64,000 bases of DNA from Diadema setosum (GCA_033980235.1 CM067069.1:21014650-21078649); one strand, 5' to 3'. Shown: positions 11,501 to 21,201, counted from the stretch's first letter. The notes: generated by a model not told the origin, from the letters alone. Program-made: numbers and translations.

Positions 11501-14500
11501 TAATTTCACAAATAGCACCTGACTCGTGAAATTCGCGAAAATAAAAACCTCGCAAAATATTCGACGTATACAGTTATTCAAATGTGTGTTTATGAGGTGT
11601 ATTGAATAAGTTTTGGCAGCCCAAATCGACTGATAATTATGGAAGTGTACTCTTTCTAATCCCCACAAAGTCATTCCTGTGTAATGTTTCATACATCTGA
11701 ATATTCATATTTTTGTGAACTTATTAAAGGGAAGGTAAACCCAAAGAGCAATGTGGATTGAGTGAAAGCAGCAACATTAGTAGAACACATCTGTGAAAGT
11801 TTGAGAAAAAACGGACAATCGATGCAAAAGTTATGAATTTTTAAAGTTTTGGTGTTGGAACCGCTGGATGAGGAGACTACTAGAGGATATGACGTATGAG
11901 TGGACAACAATACAAAGAAAATATAAAGGATATTCAACAAAAATTCACTTTTCTAGAATTATGAAAGAGCAGTGGACCAACCGCTTTCAGAAAGCAGGGG
12001 GAATAATTGCTACCCTTAACATATGTCAATATCAAGTCGATGGAATTTGTAATTTTCATGAAAAATGGATTTTTGTAGTATTTTCTTTATATTTTCTTGA
12101 TATTGTAGTCCACTCATATGTCATAACCTCTAGTAGTCTCCTCATCCAGCGGTTCCAACACCAAAACTTTAAAAATTCATAACTTTTGCATCGATTGTCC
12201 GATTTTCTTCAAACTTTCACTGATGTGTTCTACTAATGTTGCTGCTTTCACTCAATCCACATTGTTCTTGGGGTTTATCTTCCCTTTAAATGAAGTCCTT
12301 AATTTGCCTTGGTTTCAATGCCACTGACTCCAAGACCCTGCATCATTCGTGAATGTAAAGATGGAGGGCTTGGGTGTGATTGCCGGAGCTGATAACTCAC
12401 ATTGTGTGATAATGACAGTGAAGAAATGGAATGTACAGTGTATGTCTGTTCACATCCAGTGTATTTTGTCATTCTGTGAAAATCTGACTCTGATTTGAAG
12501 ATGGAGCCATACATTCTAAATGTCAGTGGAAAATTCCATGTACTAAGGTACTCAAAAGAAAAGTCGTGGGCTATCTGTTCTTAATTTTTGATGATATCTA
12601 CCTGCAACGGTTTGAAGTCAGGAGACCAAGTTTATGTTAGCTTTCATTTTATATAAGAGCAAATCTCATGATCCCATTCGGACCTCCCAATTTTTGTGTT
12701 GACTATGTTTGGCTTTCACATTGCACTGTTTACAGTTTTTGTGCCTATATGTGACAACATTGCTGGTTTGAATGCCTCAAGTCAAAAGGGCTTTATAGTT
12801 ATGAGCTGATTATCAAAAATTTGAGAACAAAAATAATAACATCCCCAGGTAAAATGGGCAATGTGAACGGAAGAATCTCATGTAAAAGGAAATACAATTT
12901 ATTAAAGTGGTTTTTGTTTATCACATGGTAAAAGGAGATTCATCTAAAGTGAAGAAATTGAAATGATTTTATCTTTGAAATAAGAATGCAAATTATCCAC
13001 TGATTCATCTCTTGTCATGGACATCCTTTTTATATAAGTCATGACATATGTGGCCTGTGTGTGTCACTATACACATACACTGTATGAATGATATTTGAGG
13101 TGTGAAGTTTCTTCAATTTGTCCCCTCAACCTTCACCCCTCTTCTTAATATTCTCTTACTTTCATGAACAATTTTCTTGTTTTTGTTCTTCTTTTGTTAT
13201 TGTGGTTTGTTTTGTTTTTATTCTTAGTACATCCGGAGAGCTAAAAGGACTTATGATATTGCTGATGTGGATGGTGATGGCTTCTTGAATGCCAAGGAAT
13301 TTCACATGTTTCACAATCCTAAATTCTACAGAGAAATGGAGGTGAGTTTAAGGAATTTCATCAATCTGTGTGATCTCATGCAACAGACTGGACAAGAAGC
13401 CACAAGAGAAGGATTTTATGTAAACTCCATGCACCTGAGAATGGAGATACTATTCCTTCCACCTCCTTGCTTAGTCAGGGAAAATTTGAGACAGTAATAA
13501 ATAAATATTGCAGAGTACCAACCACAATGCAATCAACCTTAGAGGGGGACATTCAGAATAGTTGTGATGGACTTATAATTTCTTCTTTTTTTCTGTAGCT
13601 GTGACGTGGTGCCGTGTCACACAAATGTCTCCACTCCTAAATGACCTCCTATTTCTCCCTTTGCTATGCCAGTTGCCTTGTTTTGTGTATCACTTTGTGT
13701 GCTTATTATAGCAATCACAAATTAGACAAATTCCCCATATAAAAGTTGGAATATACCTGGTACTGTTTCCTCTTAACCTCTTCTCTCATCTTTGAAATGC
13801 TTGTGTCTTTGTTTTAATGTTTGCTTTTTTATATATATATTAACATCCATTCTCTCCTTTTGTGAAGAAAATTACTCAAAAAGAAAGACATTGTTATCAA
13901 TATGCAGATAATTCTTTACTTATCAGTTGAGGAGATCTTTATGAACACTTCAACAAACTCTTTAGTAAAGAATATCCAAGTAAATCTGTCATTGAGTTTG
14001 CATAACCTACAAATGTACAAATATAGTAGCAATATTTGTATGACTTGTGGCAATCAAGTTTAATGTGTCAAATGATACATGATATCAGTAGATTAGGATC
14101 GAAAACAGGTTACACTGTGACAGTCTAAAATGTTCAGACCTTTCAGATTCTCAAAGGTTGAACATTGCATAGCCATGTAGGATGTGTCATGACCTCCTTG
14201 ATTCTTGGATGATATTTCTTCAAACGTTTGGTCTTATATTATCTGTGTCACCTGTAGAGAGTAGTTGTCTCTGATTCCCTTGAAGACTTTGACACGAATG
14301 GTGATGGAGGCATTGATATCACAGAATTCATTGGAGACTTCCACACAGTGGATGGTGAGTACCTTGTGAATAATGTTTTATGACAGTATGACACTATTCA
14401 TGATAGATATTTAGATTAGTATTCTTTACTTGCTAGCCATTAATTTCCAACGGTGAATGTTATTTCAAAGATGACTTTCTGCCACAGCTCTAGGGGAAGT

Positions 14501-16187
14501 TCACCAAAATACAGTGCACTACCGGTATAATGAACACAGTTAAAAGGAAAACAAACCTCATAGTAGCGGTCATAAAACCTCATTTTGATGGCCAAAATAA
14601 GTCATATGCAATGGACTTGTGTCTTCAAAACAATAGTGTTAGTTTGAGAAGAGTTGAAGATGACTAATCAAGATGACTAGTATTTGTGGCATGTCATAGT
14701 TATTGTCGAGATGTATTGGTACACTAGCTGTGACTGTGTATATTCTCCCTACACCACCAACAGTGCTGCCAACCTTTGTTTTTGTTTTTGTTTTTGTTTT
14801 TTTTTGGAGGGGGGGGGGGGGGGTCAGTGCCATATATGTCAATCAGACAGATATGACATAAAATATTATAATATAAATGCCATACCCACTGTCATCAGTA
14901 TAAGCCAGTTCGGGGTTCCACTTTGAGCATGAGCAGAAAAAGGTCATCTGTACCAGCAGAGCATGGTGGTTTTTAAATTCACTGAGATAAGCATCTGTGA
15001 TGTAATGATTATTCAAGTGATCCCTATAAGTGGTGCTTGCCAGCACATCCACCTGACAGCAAAAGCGGTGTCTGACAATATCAATAGAAAGAGATTGTTA
15101 ATACATTCAATGCAAAATAATGAAATGGATGCTTTCCAAAATGCCAATGGAAGGATCATTCTGGTCACCTGGTCTATGCAAGTTCATCCTTTATTTGAAC
15201 ATGACTGATGAATTCCATAAATTGTTACGTTGGCCAAGCTCATGCCTTCTGTCGCTTGAAACTAGTGGAGTGCCTAATCAACTGAGCAAGAAGAAAGGTC
15301 ATTTGTACCCATGTGCCCATGAGCTAACCCCGAACTGGCTTATTGGTTTCTTACTTGTACTAAAAAATTGTGGCCTAAACAGTGTACCAGACCTTACACT
15401 TAGAACATTCTGCCATCAGTTTTCTCACCAGTCAAATGTGCTTGTTGCTGTTGTTGTTTTTCCAGAGGAAGAAGATATACCTCAGTGGGTGCTGGAAGAG
15501 AAACACATGTTTGAAACCGAGTTAGACCATGACGGAAATGGCAAGCTGGAGGGAAATGAGATATTTGAACTTGAGTCACAAGAAAAGTCTTTGAGGGCAC
15601 AGGCAGAGCGAGAGGTAAGACCAGCAATTAGCATGTCACAAAATAATTTCTTTATGTGGCCATACTAACCAAAAATGACAGCAAAATGTTTTCCAGGTGA
15701 AATGCTAGTAGTAAAAGGTCTGCTTCTGATCTTTGTTTTGTGATGATATACAAATCGTTGTCATTACTTTGATTGACTGAAAATGAAACACACCTTAATA
15801 TCACTTGTGATGATTAGTGGACTGAGGAAAATCATCTTTATTTTCGTTCGCTATTGTCACAAGTCTTTGCACACTATAGAGCATTAAATCTATCACATAT
15901 CACACAATTTTTTACGATAGAGTAAATGAGGTGCCTTGATTTGTTCATCACAATTGTGTCTCCTCCCACTCAAGTTTTACCTCAATGCTTGTGTCATTCA
16001 TTCATGTTCATCTTGTTCTCTCTCTCTCTCTCAGGTGGACCATCTTCTGGCCATGACAGACTCAAACGGTGACAACCATCTTAGTCTTGAGGAAGCTGTG
16101 GAGAGTGAGATTCTCTTCATGGGAAGGGACCAGCACACACATTTCAACAGGAACCCAAACATCATTGTCCAGCACAATGAGCTATAA
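2014..16187 (+). CDS. CREC-family EF-hand protein, calumenin/reticulocalbin type (whole gene, 7 coding exons)
   Basis: Joining 2014-2208, 4768-4873, 10862-11043, 13228-13341, 14258-14354, 15466-15614 and 16035-16187 gives 331 residues with every junction in phase and GT...AG borders. The start has a good Kozak context (ACCATGG) and is followed by a hydrophobic signal peptide (about residues 6-24) and an acidic linker with five consecutive Asp. Six EF-hand loops lie at 91-102, 127-138, 174-185, 211-222, 252-263 and 290-301. Loops 1, 3, 4 and 5 are canonical; loop 2 has Arg and loop 6 has Asn where Gly is usual (position 6). The protein ends HNEL, a variant of HDEL, so retention in the ER or early Golgi is expected. 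Known family role: low-affinity Ca2+ binding and chaperone-like work in the secretory pathway. Length and EF-hand spacing match the family (about 315-365 residues). It could be orthologous to reticulocalbin-2, reticulocalbin-1 or calumenin; I cannot decide by eye. Confidence 0.93.
2228..2290. repeat. (C)n(AC)n(CT)n tract next to a splice donor
   Basis: A C-run, a short AC tract and a long CT tract start about 20 bases after the exon 1 donor of the CREC gene. Confidence 0.95.
2706..2869. mobile_element. hAT-like MITE, 164 bp
   Basis: The left end CAGTGCTGCACACTG and the right end read inverted, CAGGGCTGCACACTAACCC, form imperfect terminal inverted repeats. The body repeats GACCAGTAAAA and GGTCCGACAG. 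The ends resemble those of the element at 20186-20350. No clear target duplication was seen. Confidence 0.68.
4072..4642. mobile_element. Foldback element, family 1, copy a
   Basis: The left arm (ACAAGTTCACCTTCATAGAC, ATGGATTGAGTGAATGCAGC, ACATCAGTGA) recurs inverted in the right arm, which ends TATGAAGGTGAACTTGTCC. The arms are about 190 bp. The interior contains CTTTCAGAAGGCAGGGG, as in copy b. Non-coding. Confidence 0.83.
4768..4873 (+). CDS. CREC gene, coding exon 2 (EF-hand 1)
   Basis: It encodes residues 66-100 plus the first base of codon 101. It carries the first EF-hand loop DVNADGLIDK, completed as DE by the next exon. The acceptor is TGTGTGACAG and the donor is AAG|GTACTA. The split Asp codon (G|AT) joins exactly to exon 3. 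Confidence 0.92.
5499..5544. repeat. (AC)n microsatellite
   Basis: A pure AC dinucleotide tract of about 46 bases in CREC intron 2. Confidence 0.97.
8604..9030. repeat. Tandem duplication, period 213
   Basis: GATATAATTTCACATCG through GTCTCTTGGAAA (8604-8816) is repeated at 8817-9030 with few changes. A more diverged duplication follows: TCAAATGAATGTAGATAAAA at 9173-9192 recurs at 9289-9308. Confidence 0.9.
10862..11043 (+). CDS. CREC gene, coding exon 3 (EF-hand 2)
   Basis: It encodes residues 101-161 (the first shared with exon 2). It completes EF-hand 1 and carries EF-hand 2, DVNQDRKVSWFE, followed by the YGY and acidic stretch typical of calumenins. Arg replaces Gly at loop position 6. 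The acceptor is CATGATAAG, preceded by a pyrimidine tract; the donor is AAG|GTTTCA. Confidence 0.92.
11332..11574. mobile_element. TACTGTA-ended MITE, 243 bp
   Basis: The left end TACTGTATAC and the right end GTATACAGT are inverted. The body is rich in TTCGCGA / CGCGAAAAT words (for example 11391-11400 and 11533-11541). Confidence 0.6.
11724..12289. mobile_element. Foldback element, family 1, copy b (best preserved, TTAA-bounded)
   Basis: This 566-bp palindrome begins TTAAAGGGAAGGTAAACCC and ends with the inverse (TTTATCTTCCCTTTAA). Arms of about 200 bp share ATGTGGATTGAGTGAAAGC, AAAACTTTAAAAATTC and TGAGGAGACTACTAGAG. TTAA flanks each end. Confidence 0.9.
13228..13341 (+). CDS. CREC gene, coding exon 4 (EF-hand 3)
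   Basis: It encodes residues 162-199, with a canonical EF-hand DVDGDGFLNAKE and the FHNP motif matching the FLHP/FEHP segment of the family. The acceptor is TTATTCTTAG and the donor is GAG|GTGAGT, phase 0 on both sides. The frame stays open past the donor, but that extension has no family similarity. Confidence 0.93.
13342..14257 (+). other. CREC intron 4
   Basis: Intron of 0.9 kb, AT-rich, with a short (AT)n tract near 13832-13841. I see no transposon ends or coding sequence in it. Confidence 0.8.
14258..14354 (+). CDS. CREC gene, coding exon 5 (EF-hand 4)
   Basis: It encodes residues 200-231 plus one base. The EF-hand loop is DTNGDGGIDITE, followed by FIGDF as in reticulocalbins (E-x-LGD-x). 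The donor is GATG|GTGAGT, phase 1. The acceptor CCTGTAG is weak in pyrimidines; a second AG three bases downstream (GTAGAG) would remove one residue. Confidence 0.88.
14355..15465 (+). other. CREC intron 5
   Basis: Intron of 1.1 kb with a (TTTTTG)n tract followed by a poly-G run (14777-14823). A GAAC/AACTGGCTTA segment near 14904-14920 recurs inverted near 15330-15342, so a small inverted repeat is possible. No exon was recognised. Confidence 0.75.
15466..15614 (+). CDS. CREC gene, coding exon 6 (EF-hand 5)
   Basis: It encodes residues 232-281. It opens with an acidic EEED and PQW, the position of the conserved DPEW of the family, and carries EF-hand DHDGNGKLEGNE. The acceptor is TTTTTCCAG and the donor is GAG|GTAAGA. 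Upstream the frame stays open to 15120, but that is intron sequence. Confidence 0.93.
15615..16034 (+). other. CREC intron 6
   Basis: The shortest intron (420 bp), ending in a (TC)n tract that forms the polypyrimidine tract of the last acceptor (16020-16034). Nothing else was seen. Confidence 0.85.
16035..16187 (+). CDS. CREC gene, last coding exon (EF-hand 6, HNEL tail)
   Basis: It encodes residues 282-331 and the TAA stop. EF-hand 6 reads DSNGDNHLSLEE, with Asn at the Gly position. The tail after it aligns with the conserved C-terminus of the family and ends HNEL, an ER-retrieval-like signal in the class of HDEL/KDEL. The acceptor is TCTCTCAG. Confidence 0.94.
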   Translation: MDHLLAMTDSNGDNHLSLEEAVESEILFMGRDQHTHFNRNPNIIVQHNEL

Positions 16188-16281
16188 AGTTTGGCCACCA
16201 TTTTAGCACCTCAAACCTGAAGTAAACCTTGCTTAAGTTGACATACATTCCACCACAGAAATGTGTCAACTTATATGAAGA

Positions 16282-16638
16282 TTAAAGGTCCAGTTTACCT
16301 TTGGGAGCAATGATTTCAAAAATTTTCAAGATATCATATTTGATGCATATGTGTAGGTCTGTTGTATCATAAAACATCCTACCATATGAAATATTTGCAA
16401 TAAAACCTAAAATATAAGGAGATATCAGGGTTTTTCTCAATAAACCGTAACTGTATACGGTTTAGTCTGGAAAACTTTTTATTATAACTATTGTTCACAT
16501 TTTGTGTATTTAACAACACTTAACATCGATCATACGGATTCAAATTTTGACAGTGGTTGTTTCTATCCCTAACTCACATTTTAGAACTATTTTATAGCAC
16601 TAATGCTTTCATCTGCAAATGGTAAATTATGCCTTTAA
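16282..16638 (+). mobile_element. TTAA-bounded MITE (family 3) in the 3' UTR region of the CREC gene
   Basis: The 357-bp segment starts TTAAAGGTCCAGTTTACC and ends with an imperfect inverted copy (GGTAAATTATGCCTTTAA). TTAA at both ends suggests a TTAA target duplication. A related terminus occurs inverted at about 6536-6577 (CAAAGGTAAACTGGACC). It begins 95 bases after the CREC stop codon. No transposase is encoded. Confidence 0.7.
16399..16404 (+). other. Candidate poly(A) signal of the CREC gene
   Basis: This is the first AATAAA after the stop codon, 212 bases downstream. A second AATAAA follows at 16439-16444. Both lie inside the MITE at 16282-16638. Use is inferred from position only. 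Confidence 0.4.
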
Positions 16639-17019
16639 CCTATGTGTGGAGTTATTGGTATCTTGAGTCATCTTGTTGATGAACATGTGTACTATGGTTA
16701 GATGAGTTGTGTTGTAAACTCTAGTAGTCTTTTAATCACTGAAGTCTTTGCCTTCTGGAAGAAAAAGGGAAAACCAAATTTAGCCTTGGGGTGCACAACC
16801 AACTTAAAGTATTTTCGGGCCAGCCCACATATGTGATCAACTACCTGGTATGTTAATTTCAACATCTCGATGTGAACATGCAATGATCGACTTGTTCATG
16901 TCAACTTGCACAAAGAATTCTATGAGAAGAAACAGAAAGGAAAAAAAAATGGACCTTTTCTTTATGTGCACTGAAGCAATGTCGATTTAAGAGAGGTTTA
17001 CTGTGGTCTTGTTTCCTGT

Positions 17020-17613
17020 TCAGAAGCAGAAGAGTGTTTGCTGTGAACTTGTCAGAAGTTAGCACCCTTCTGTTCAGAAGCAGAAGGATGTTTACTGTAA
17101 ACTTGTCATAAGCTAGAACCCTTCTGTTCAGAAGCAGAAGGATGTTAACTGTAAACTTGTCAGAATCTAGCACCCTTCTGTTCAGAAGCAGGAGGATGTT
17201 AACTATGAACTTGTCAGAAGCTAACACCCTCCTGTTCAGAAGCTGTAGGATGTTTACTATGAACCTGTCAGAAGCTAGGACCCTTCTGTTCAGAAGCAGA
17301 AGGATGTTAACTATGAACTTGTCAGAAGCTAACACCCTCCTGTTCAGAAGCAGTAGGATGTTTATTATGAACTTGTCAGAAGCTAGCACCCTTCTGTTCA
17401 GAAGCAGAAGGATGTTAACTATGAACTTGTCAGAAGCTAACACCCTCCTGTTCAGAAGCAGTAGGATGATTACTATGAACTTGTCAGAAGCTAACACCCT
17501 CCTGTTCCAAAGCAGTAGGATGTTTACTATGAACTTGTCAGAAGCTAACACCCTTCTGTTCAGAAGCAGAAGGGTGTTTACTATGAACTTGTCAGAAGCG
17601 AGCACCCTCCTGG
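17020..17613. repeat. 54-bp minisatellite, about 11 copies
   Basis: The unit (TGTTCAGAAGCAGAAGGATG plus a segment with ACTTGTCAGAAGCTA) recurs every 54 bp with point differences. Because 54 is a multiple of three, one frame on each strand stays open, giving false 18-residue repeat proteins (NRRVLASDKF... on the minus strand, NLSEANTLLF... on the plus strand). No start context, signal or splice site supports expression. Confidence 0.92.
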
Positions 17614-17745
17614 TTTCCAAACAAATTTGTTAGCCGTCTGTCACTGGTATAATACTTTTCCTGTGTGCAGTCACATGAAATCCAGTGACTTCTTAGTCAG
17701 TTTGTTACAGGCTTTAACTATTGATAAGTAAAATCTACTGCTGCA

Positions 17746-18881
17746 CAGGATACATTGACAGGATGTATTGAAGCTGTCAAAATCTGCACTGTGTAGAAAT
17801 GTTTAGACAAGGTTTCCTCATCAAAACTGCAATTTACCAAAATTGGATATACTCTAGTATTCACATAAACAAGAAATCATGAAGAAATCATCATAACAAA
17901 TAAACAACAGGATACATTGACAGGATGTATTGAAGCTGTCAAAATCTGCACTGTGTAGAAATGTTTAGACAAGGTTTCCTCATCAAAACTGCAATTTACC
18001 AAAATTGGATATACTCTAGTATTCACATAAACAAGAAATCATGAAGAAATCATCATAACAAATAAACAACAGGATACATTGACAGGATGTATTGAAGCTG
18101 TCAAAATCTGCACTGTGTAGAAATGTTTAGACAAGGTTTCCTCATCAAAACTGCAATTTACCAAAATTGGATATACTCTAGTATTCACATAAACAAGAAA
18201 TCATGAAGAAATCATCATAACAAAATAAACAACAGGATACATTGACAGGATGTATTGAAGCTGTCAAAATCTGCACTGTGTAGAAATGTTTAGACAAGGT
18301 TTCCTCATCAAAACTGCAATTTACCAAAATTGGATATACTCTAGTATTCACATAAACAAGAAATCATGAAGAAATCATCATAACAAATAAACAACAGGAT
18401 ACATTGACAGGATGTATTGAAGCTGTCAAAATCTGCACTGTGTAGAAATGTTTAGACAAGGTTTCCTCATCAAAACTGCAATTTACCAAAATTGGATATA
18501 CTCTAGTATTCACATAAACAAGAAATCATGAAGAAATCATCATAACAAATAAACAACAGGATACATTGACAGGATGTATTGAAGCTGTCAAAATCTGCAC
18601 TGTGTAGAAATGTTTAGACAAGGTTTCCTCATCAAAACTGCAATTTACCAAAATTGGATATACTCTAGTATTCACATAAACAAGAAATCATGAAGAAATC
18701 ATCATAACAAATAAACAACAGGATACATTGACAGGATGTATTGAAGCTGTCAAAATCTGCACTGTGTAGAAATGTTTAGACAAGGTTTCCTCATCAAAAC
18801 TGCAATTTACCAAAATTGGATATACTCTAGTATTCACATAAACAAGAAATCATGAAGAAATCATCATAACAAATAAACAAC
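17746..18881. repeat. 162-bp satellite, 7 nearly identical copies
   Basis: The unit starts GGATACATTGACAGGATG and ends AACAAATAAACAACA. Starts recur at 17748, 17910, 18072, 18235, 18397, 18559 and 18721; the only difference seen is one extra A in the third copy. The array ends in a purine-rich tract (GGAGAAGGAG and GAAGAAGAAG, 18882-18924). Such uniformity implies recent amplification or ongoing homogenisation. Confidence 0.95.
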
Positions 18882-18924
18882 AGGAGAAGGAGATAAAGAA
18901 GGAGGAGGAGGAGAAGAAGAAGAT

Positions 18925-20185
18925 TTTTAAAAAAAAATATGTCAGGTGTTAATGGTCATTGTCATTAGAATTGATTCAGATGTTGAATATAAAACAGGCA
19001 TACATTTGCACCATGTACAGTTCACATCCATATTTTCGTGCGATTAATTTTTCGCATTGACAGCTAAAAAACATATTCGGAGGGTCTTAAAGAATTTGCG
19101 CTATACAATTGTCAACCCATTCAAAATGTGCAGAGAAGATTGTAAAGATATTTTTGCAGGTTTTAGAATTCATGCTAGCCAAACATAGTGCAAAATGCAC
19201 AAATATTGATGTACCACGAAAATTTGTGCATTTACAGTAACATGCCAGAAGATCTTGTACCTTGAAATAACAAACATTGGTGGGTGAATGTTCAAGGAAT
19301 AGGGGACACTGTTCAGGTACATTTTCACATCTACTTTTCATTCATGTCTCTGTTATAGTCAGTCTGCACTATCTTCTTGTAGACTGAAAAAAAAAGTAGA
19401 CTGAAATAGTACCATGCTGCTGTGTAAGATATTGACTGCCATGATAAATGAAGCATTCTATGAAGTTACAGAAGAAAACTATCTGCATATAAGAATATCC
19501 TTCAATATAGGGATATTTTGCAAGTGCCCAGCTTCACTCCATGTGATGAAATAGCTCTTATGGAGTACTTGATATTGGAAGAAGGGTAAATATTGAGGAC
19601 ATCCAGAATATTCTTATTAGGCTTTTTGAAGTTTGCCTAATTGTAACTTGCAATGGCAAATTACAAACAGCATTCCAATTCCATCTGTGTGTAAATGCAA
19701 TCATCGATGTTGTGACACAAATTCATCATTACACTACATGCTCTCTCTGAATGTTAATGCTTTTGTGTTACTATGCTGTCTTGAGAAATGGCAAGAGCAA
19801 TATTTAAGATGGACTCTGAGGTCAGCTTAGAGTAAGCTAGAGATAATTTTTGCAGAATCATAAAAATTGCTATCAAGATATTCATACTTGAGCCATATTT
19901 GATCAGTGTCCAGCAAGAAAATGCATTGTCAGTATTATGCAAAAAATTTAGGGTTCAAGTGTTTGTAGCTGATTATCGTTCTGAAATATTTCATATGAGG
20001 TTGGTCCGTAGAGGTCACATGTTCTTTGTGTTGTGCTGGTAGTAATGACATCACTAGTTTCCAAAATGTCTGGTATATGTTCACATACGTACATTTGCAG
20101 CAGTCAACCATTTTGACTTCTGACCTCAGTCTTTATAACCATCATAAAAAAATCATTCCTTTCCAACGTCTAGTGATACCTATAG
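18925..20185. other. Intergenic, no gene recognised
   Basis: AT-rich sequence between the satellite and the hAT-like MITE. Near 19030-19240 the words TTTTCGTG and CACGAAAATTTG occur inverted with a terminal TTTACAGTA, suggesting a decayed TACTGTA-type MITE. Nothing else was seen. Confidence 0.6.
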
Positions 20186-20350
20186 CAGGGCTCGACACTA
20201 ACGGTGGCCCGGTGGCCCAGGGCCACCAAAAACGCATGTCGGGCTACCAAAATTTCAGAAATGAAGAATTTGGTGGCCTGATCGGGCCACCAAAAAAGGT
20301 CGGATGTTTGCCTTTGGGCCACCAAAAATAAAAGTTAGTGTGGAGCCCTG
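20186..20350. mobile_element. hAT-like MITE, 165 bp, with 7-bp target duplication
   Basis: Termini CAGGGCTCGACACTAAC and its near-perfect inverse (GTTAGTGTGGAGCCCTG) border a body rich in GGTGGCC / GGGCCACCAAAAA. The flanking CCTATAG occurs directly on both sides. CAGGG ends and a target duplication of about 8 bp are typical of hAT elements. Non-coding. Confidence 0.88.
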
Positions 20351-20434
20351 CCTATAGGGGATATCATGACATGTTGTTATGTTGTTATGTGACATGCTGT
20401 TATCTGGACAACAATAAGTGCATTGGAACTCATC

Positions 20435-20572
20435 TGCAGGAACCTCATTTTATTGGGTATCTCATTATATCAGTGTAAAAACATAATATGAAAGGAGTTG
20501 GACCTGCAACCTATTTTTATATCAGGTATCTGGTTGTATCTGACCTTGTTTTAACGAGGTTCTGCCGTATTT
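20435..20572. repeat. Dispersed repeat with AACCTCGTTATAAC-like ends
   Basis: The segment runs from GGAACCTCATTTTATTG to TTGTTTTAACGAGGTTCTG. A relative, in similar orientation at its left end, lies at about 26692-26880 (GGAACCTCGTTATAACAAG). Both contain ATATCAG and TTGGACCTG words. Probably copies of one MITE family. Confidence 0.5.
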
Positions 20573-20989
20573 GACAGCTGTCAGGCAAACTGTATTATTG
20601 CCGTTATAGTCATCTTAGTATTACGTAAATGATGTAGACTGTGTTATTTATGAACACAAGAGAGTATTCTGATGGCTCTCATGGACCGAATTGCATGAAG
20701 CTAGAAAAGTTCAGAAAAAGTTTTAACTTTGGCATGAGGTCCGTGTGTGCATGATGTTCCTATGCTATGACAAAGTTGGATGGAAATCCATTAACATGTG
20801 GTTAGAATTATGTTTAACATTGTCAAAATCAATCTTTTATTGGAGAGAATGCAATACATAATGCTTATATTCATTCACAGGCCTAAATACTTGCATGTTT
20901 TAAATTTGCTTTCAGAAATTGATACTACACATGTATCTCTTTTGCAAGTGTGATTGCATTTTTTTTTTTTTTTTTTTTTTGGTGGAACC

Positions 20990-21201
20990 TACTGTAAAAG
21001 CTGCTATTTTTGCGAATGAGGAGATTACAGACATTTTCTCAAGATGTAGTTTTTGCAGTTTGACACACAGGCCATTGTAAATATGTGCCTTTCTACTGTG
21101 CATGACAACATTTTAGTGTGTTGTAAAATACACACCCCAAAAGTGACTTTTCAAATTAGCGAAAGTTAAACCCTCCCAAAAATGAGAGCTTTTACAGTAC
21201 A
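20990..21201. mobile_element. TACTGTAAAAGC MITE, about 210 bp
   Basis: The left end TACTGTAAAAGCTGCTATTT and the right end, read inverted, TACTGTAAAAGCTCTCATTT form terminal inverted repeats. The body has GCGAA words. It belongs with the other TACTGTA-ended copies in the window (11332-11574 and 60085-60266). Confidence 0.7.

Larger units (their letters stand above)
11044..13227 (+). other. CREC intron 3
   Basis: Intron of 2.2 kb. It contains a SINE-body-like stretch (GGGCAAGGCACTTT near 11181), a TACTGTA-ended MITE (11332-11574) and the best-preserved family 1 foldback (11724-12289). No exon was recognised. Confidence 0.8.

Noticed and set aside
15120..15668. 182-codon open frame around CREC exon 6
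   Set aside because: Only 15466-15614 matches the family and has splice borders. The remainder is intron read in the same frame.
16901..17633. Open frames of 239 and 163 codons on opposite strands
   Set aside because: Both are read-through of the 54-bp minisatellite, whose unit is a multiple of three. No start context, domain or splice signal supports a protein.
17746..18881. CRISPR-like array
   Set aside because: The whole 162-bp unit is repeated without variable spacers, and this is animal DNA. It is a tandem satellite.
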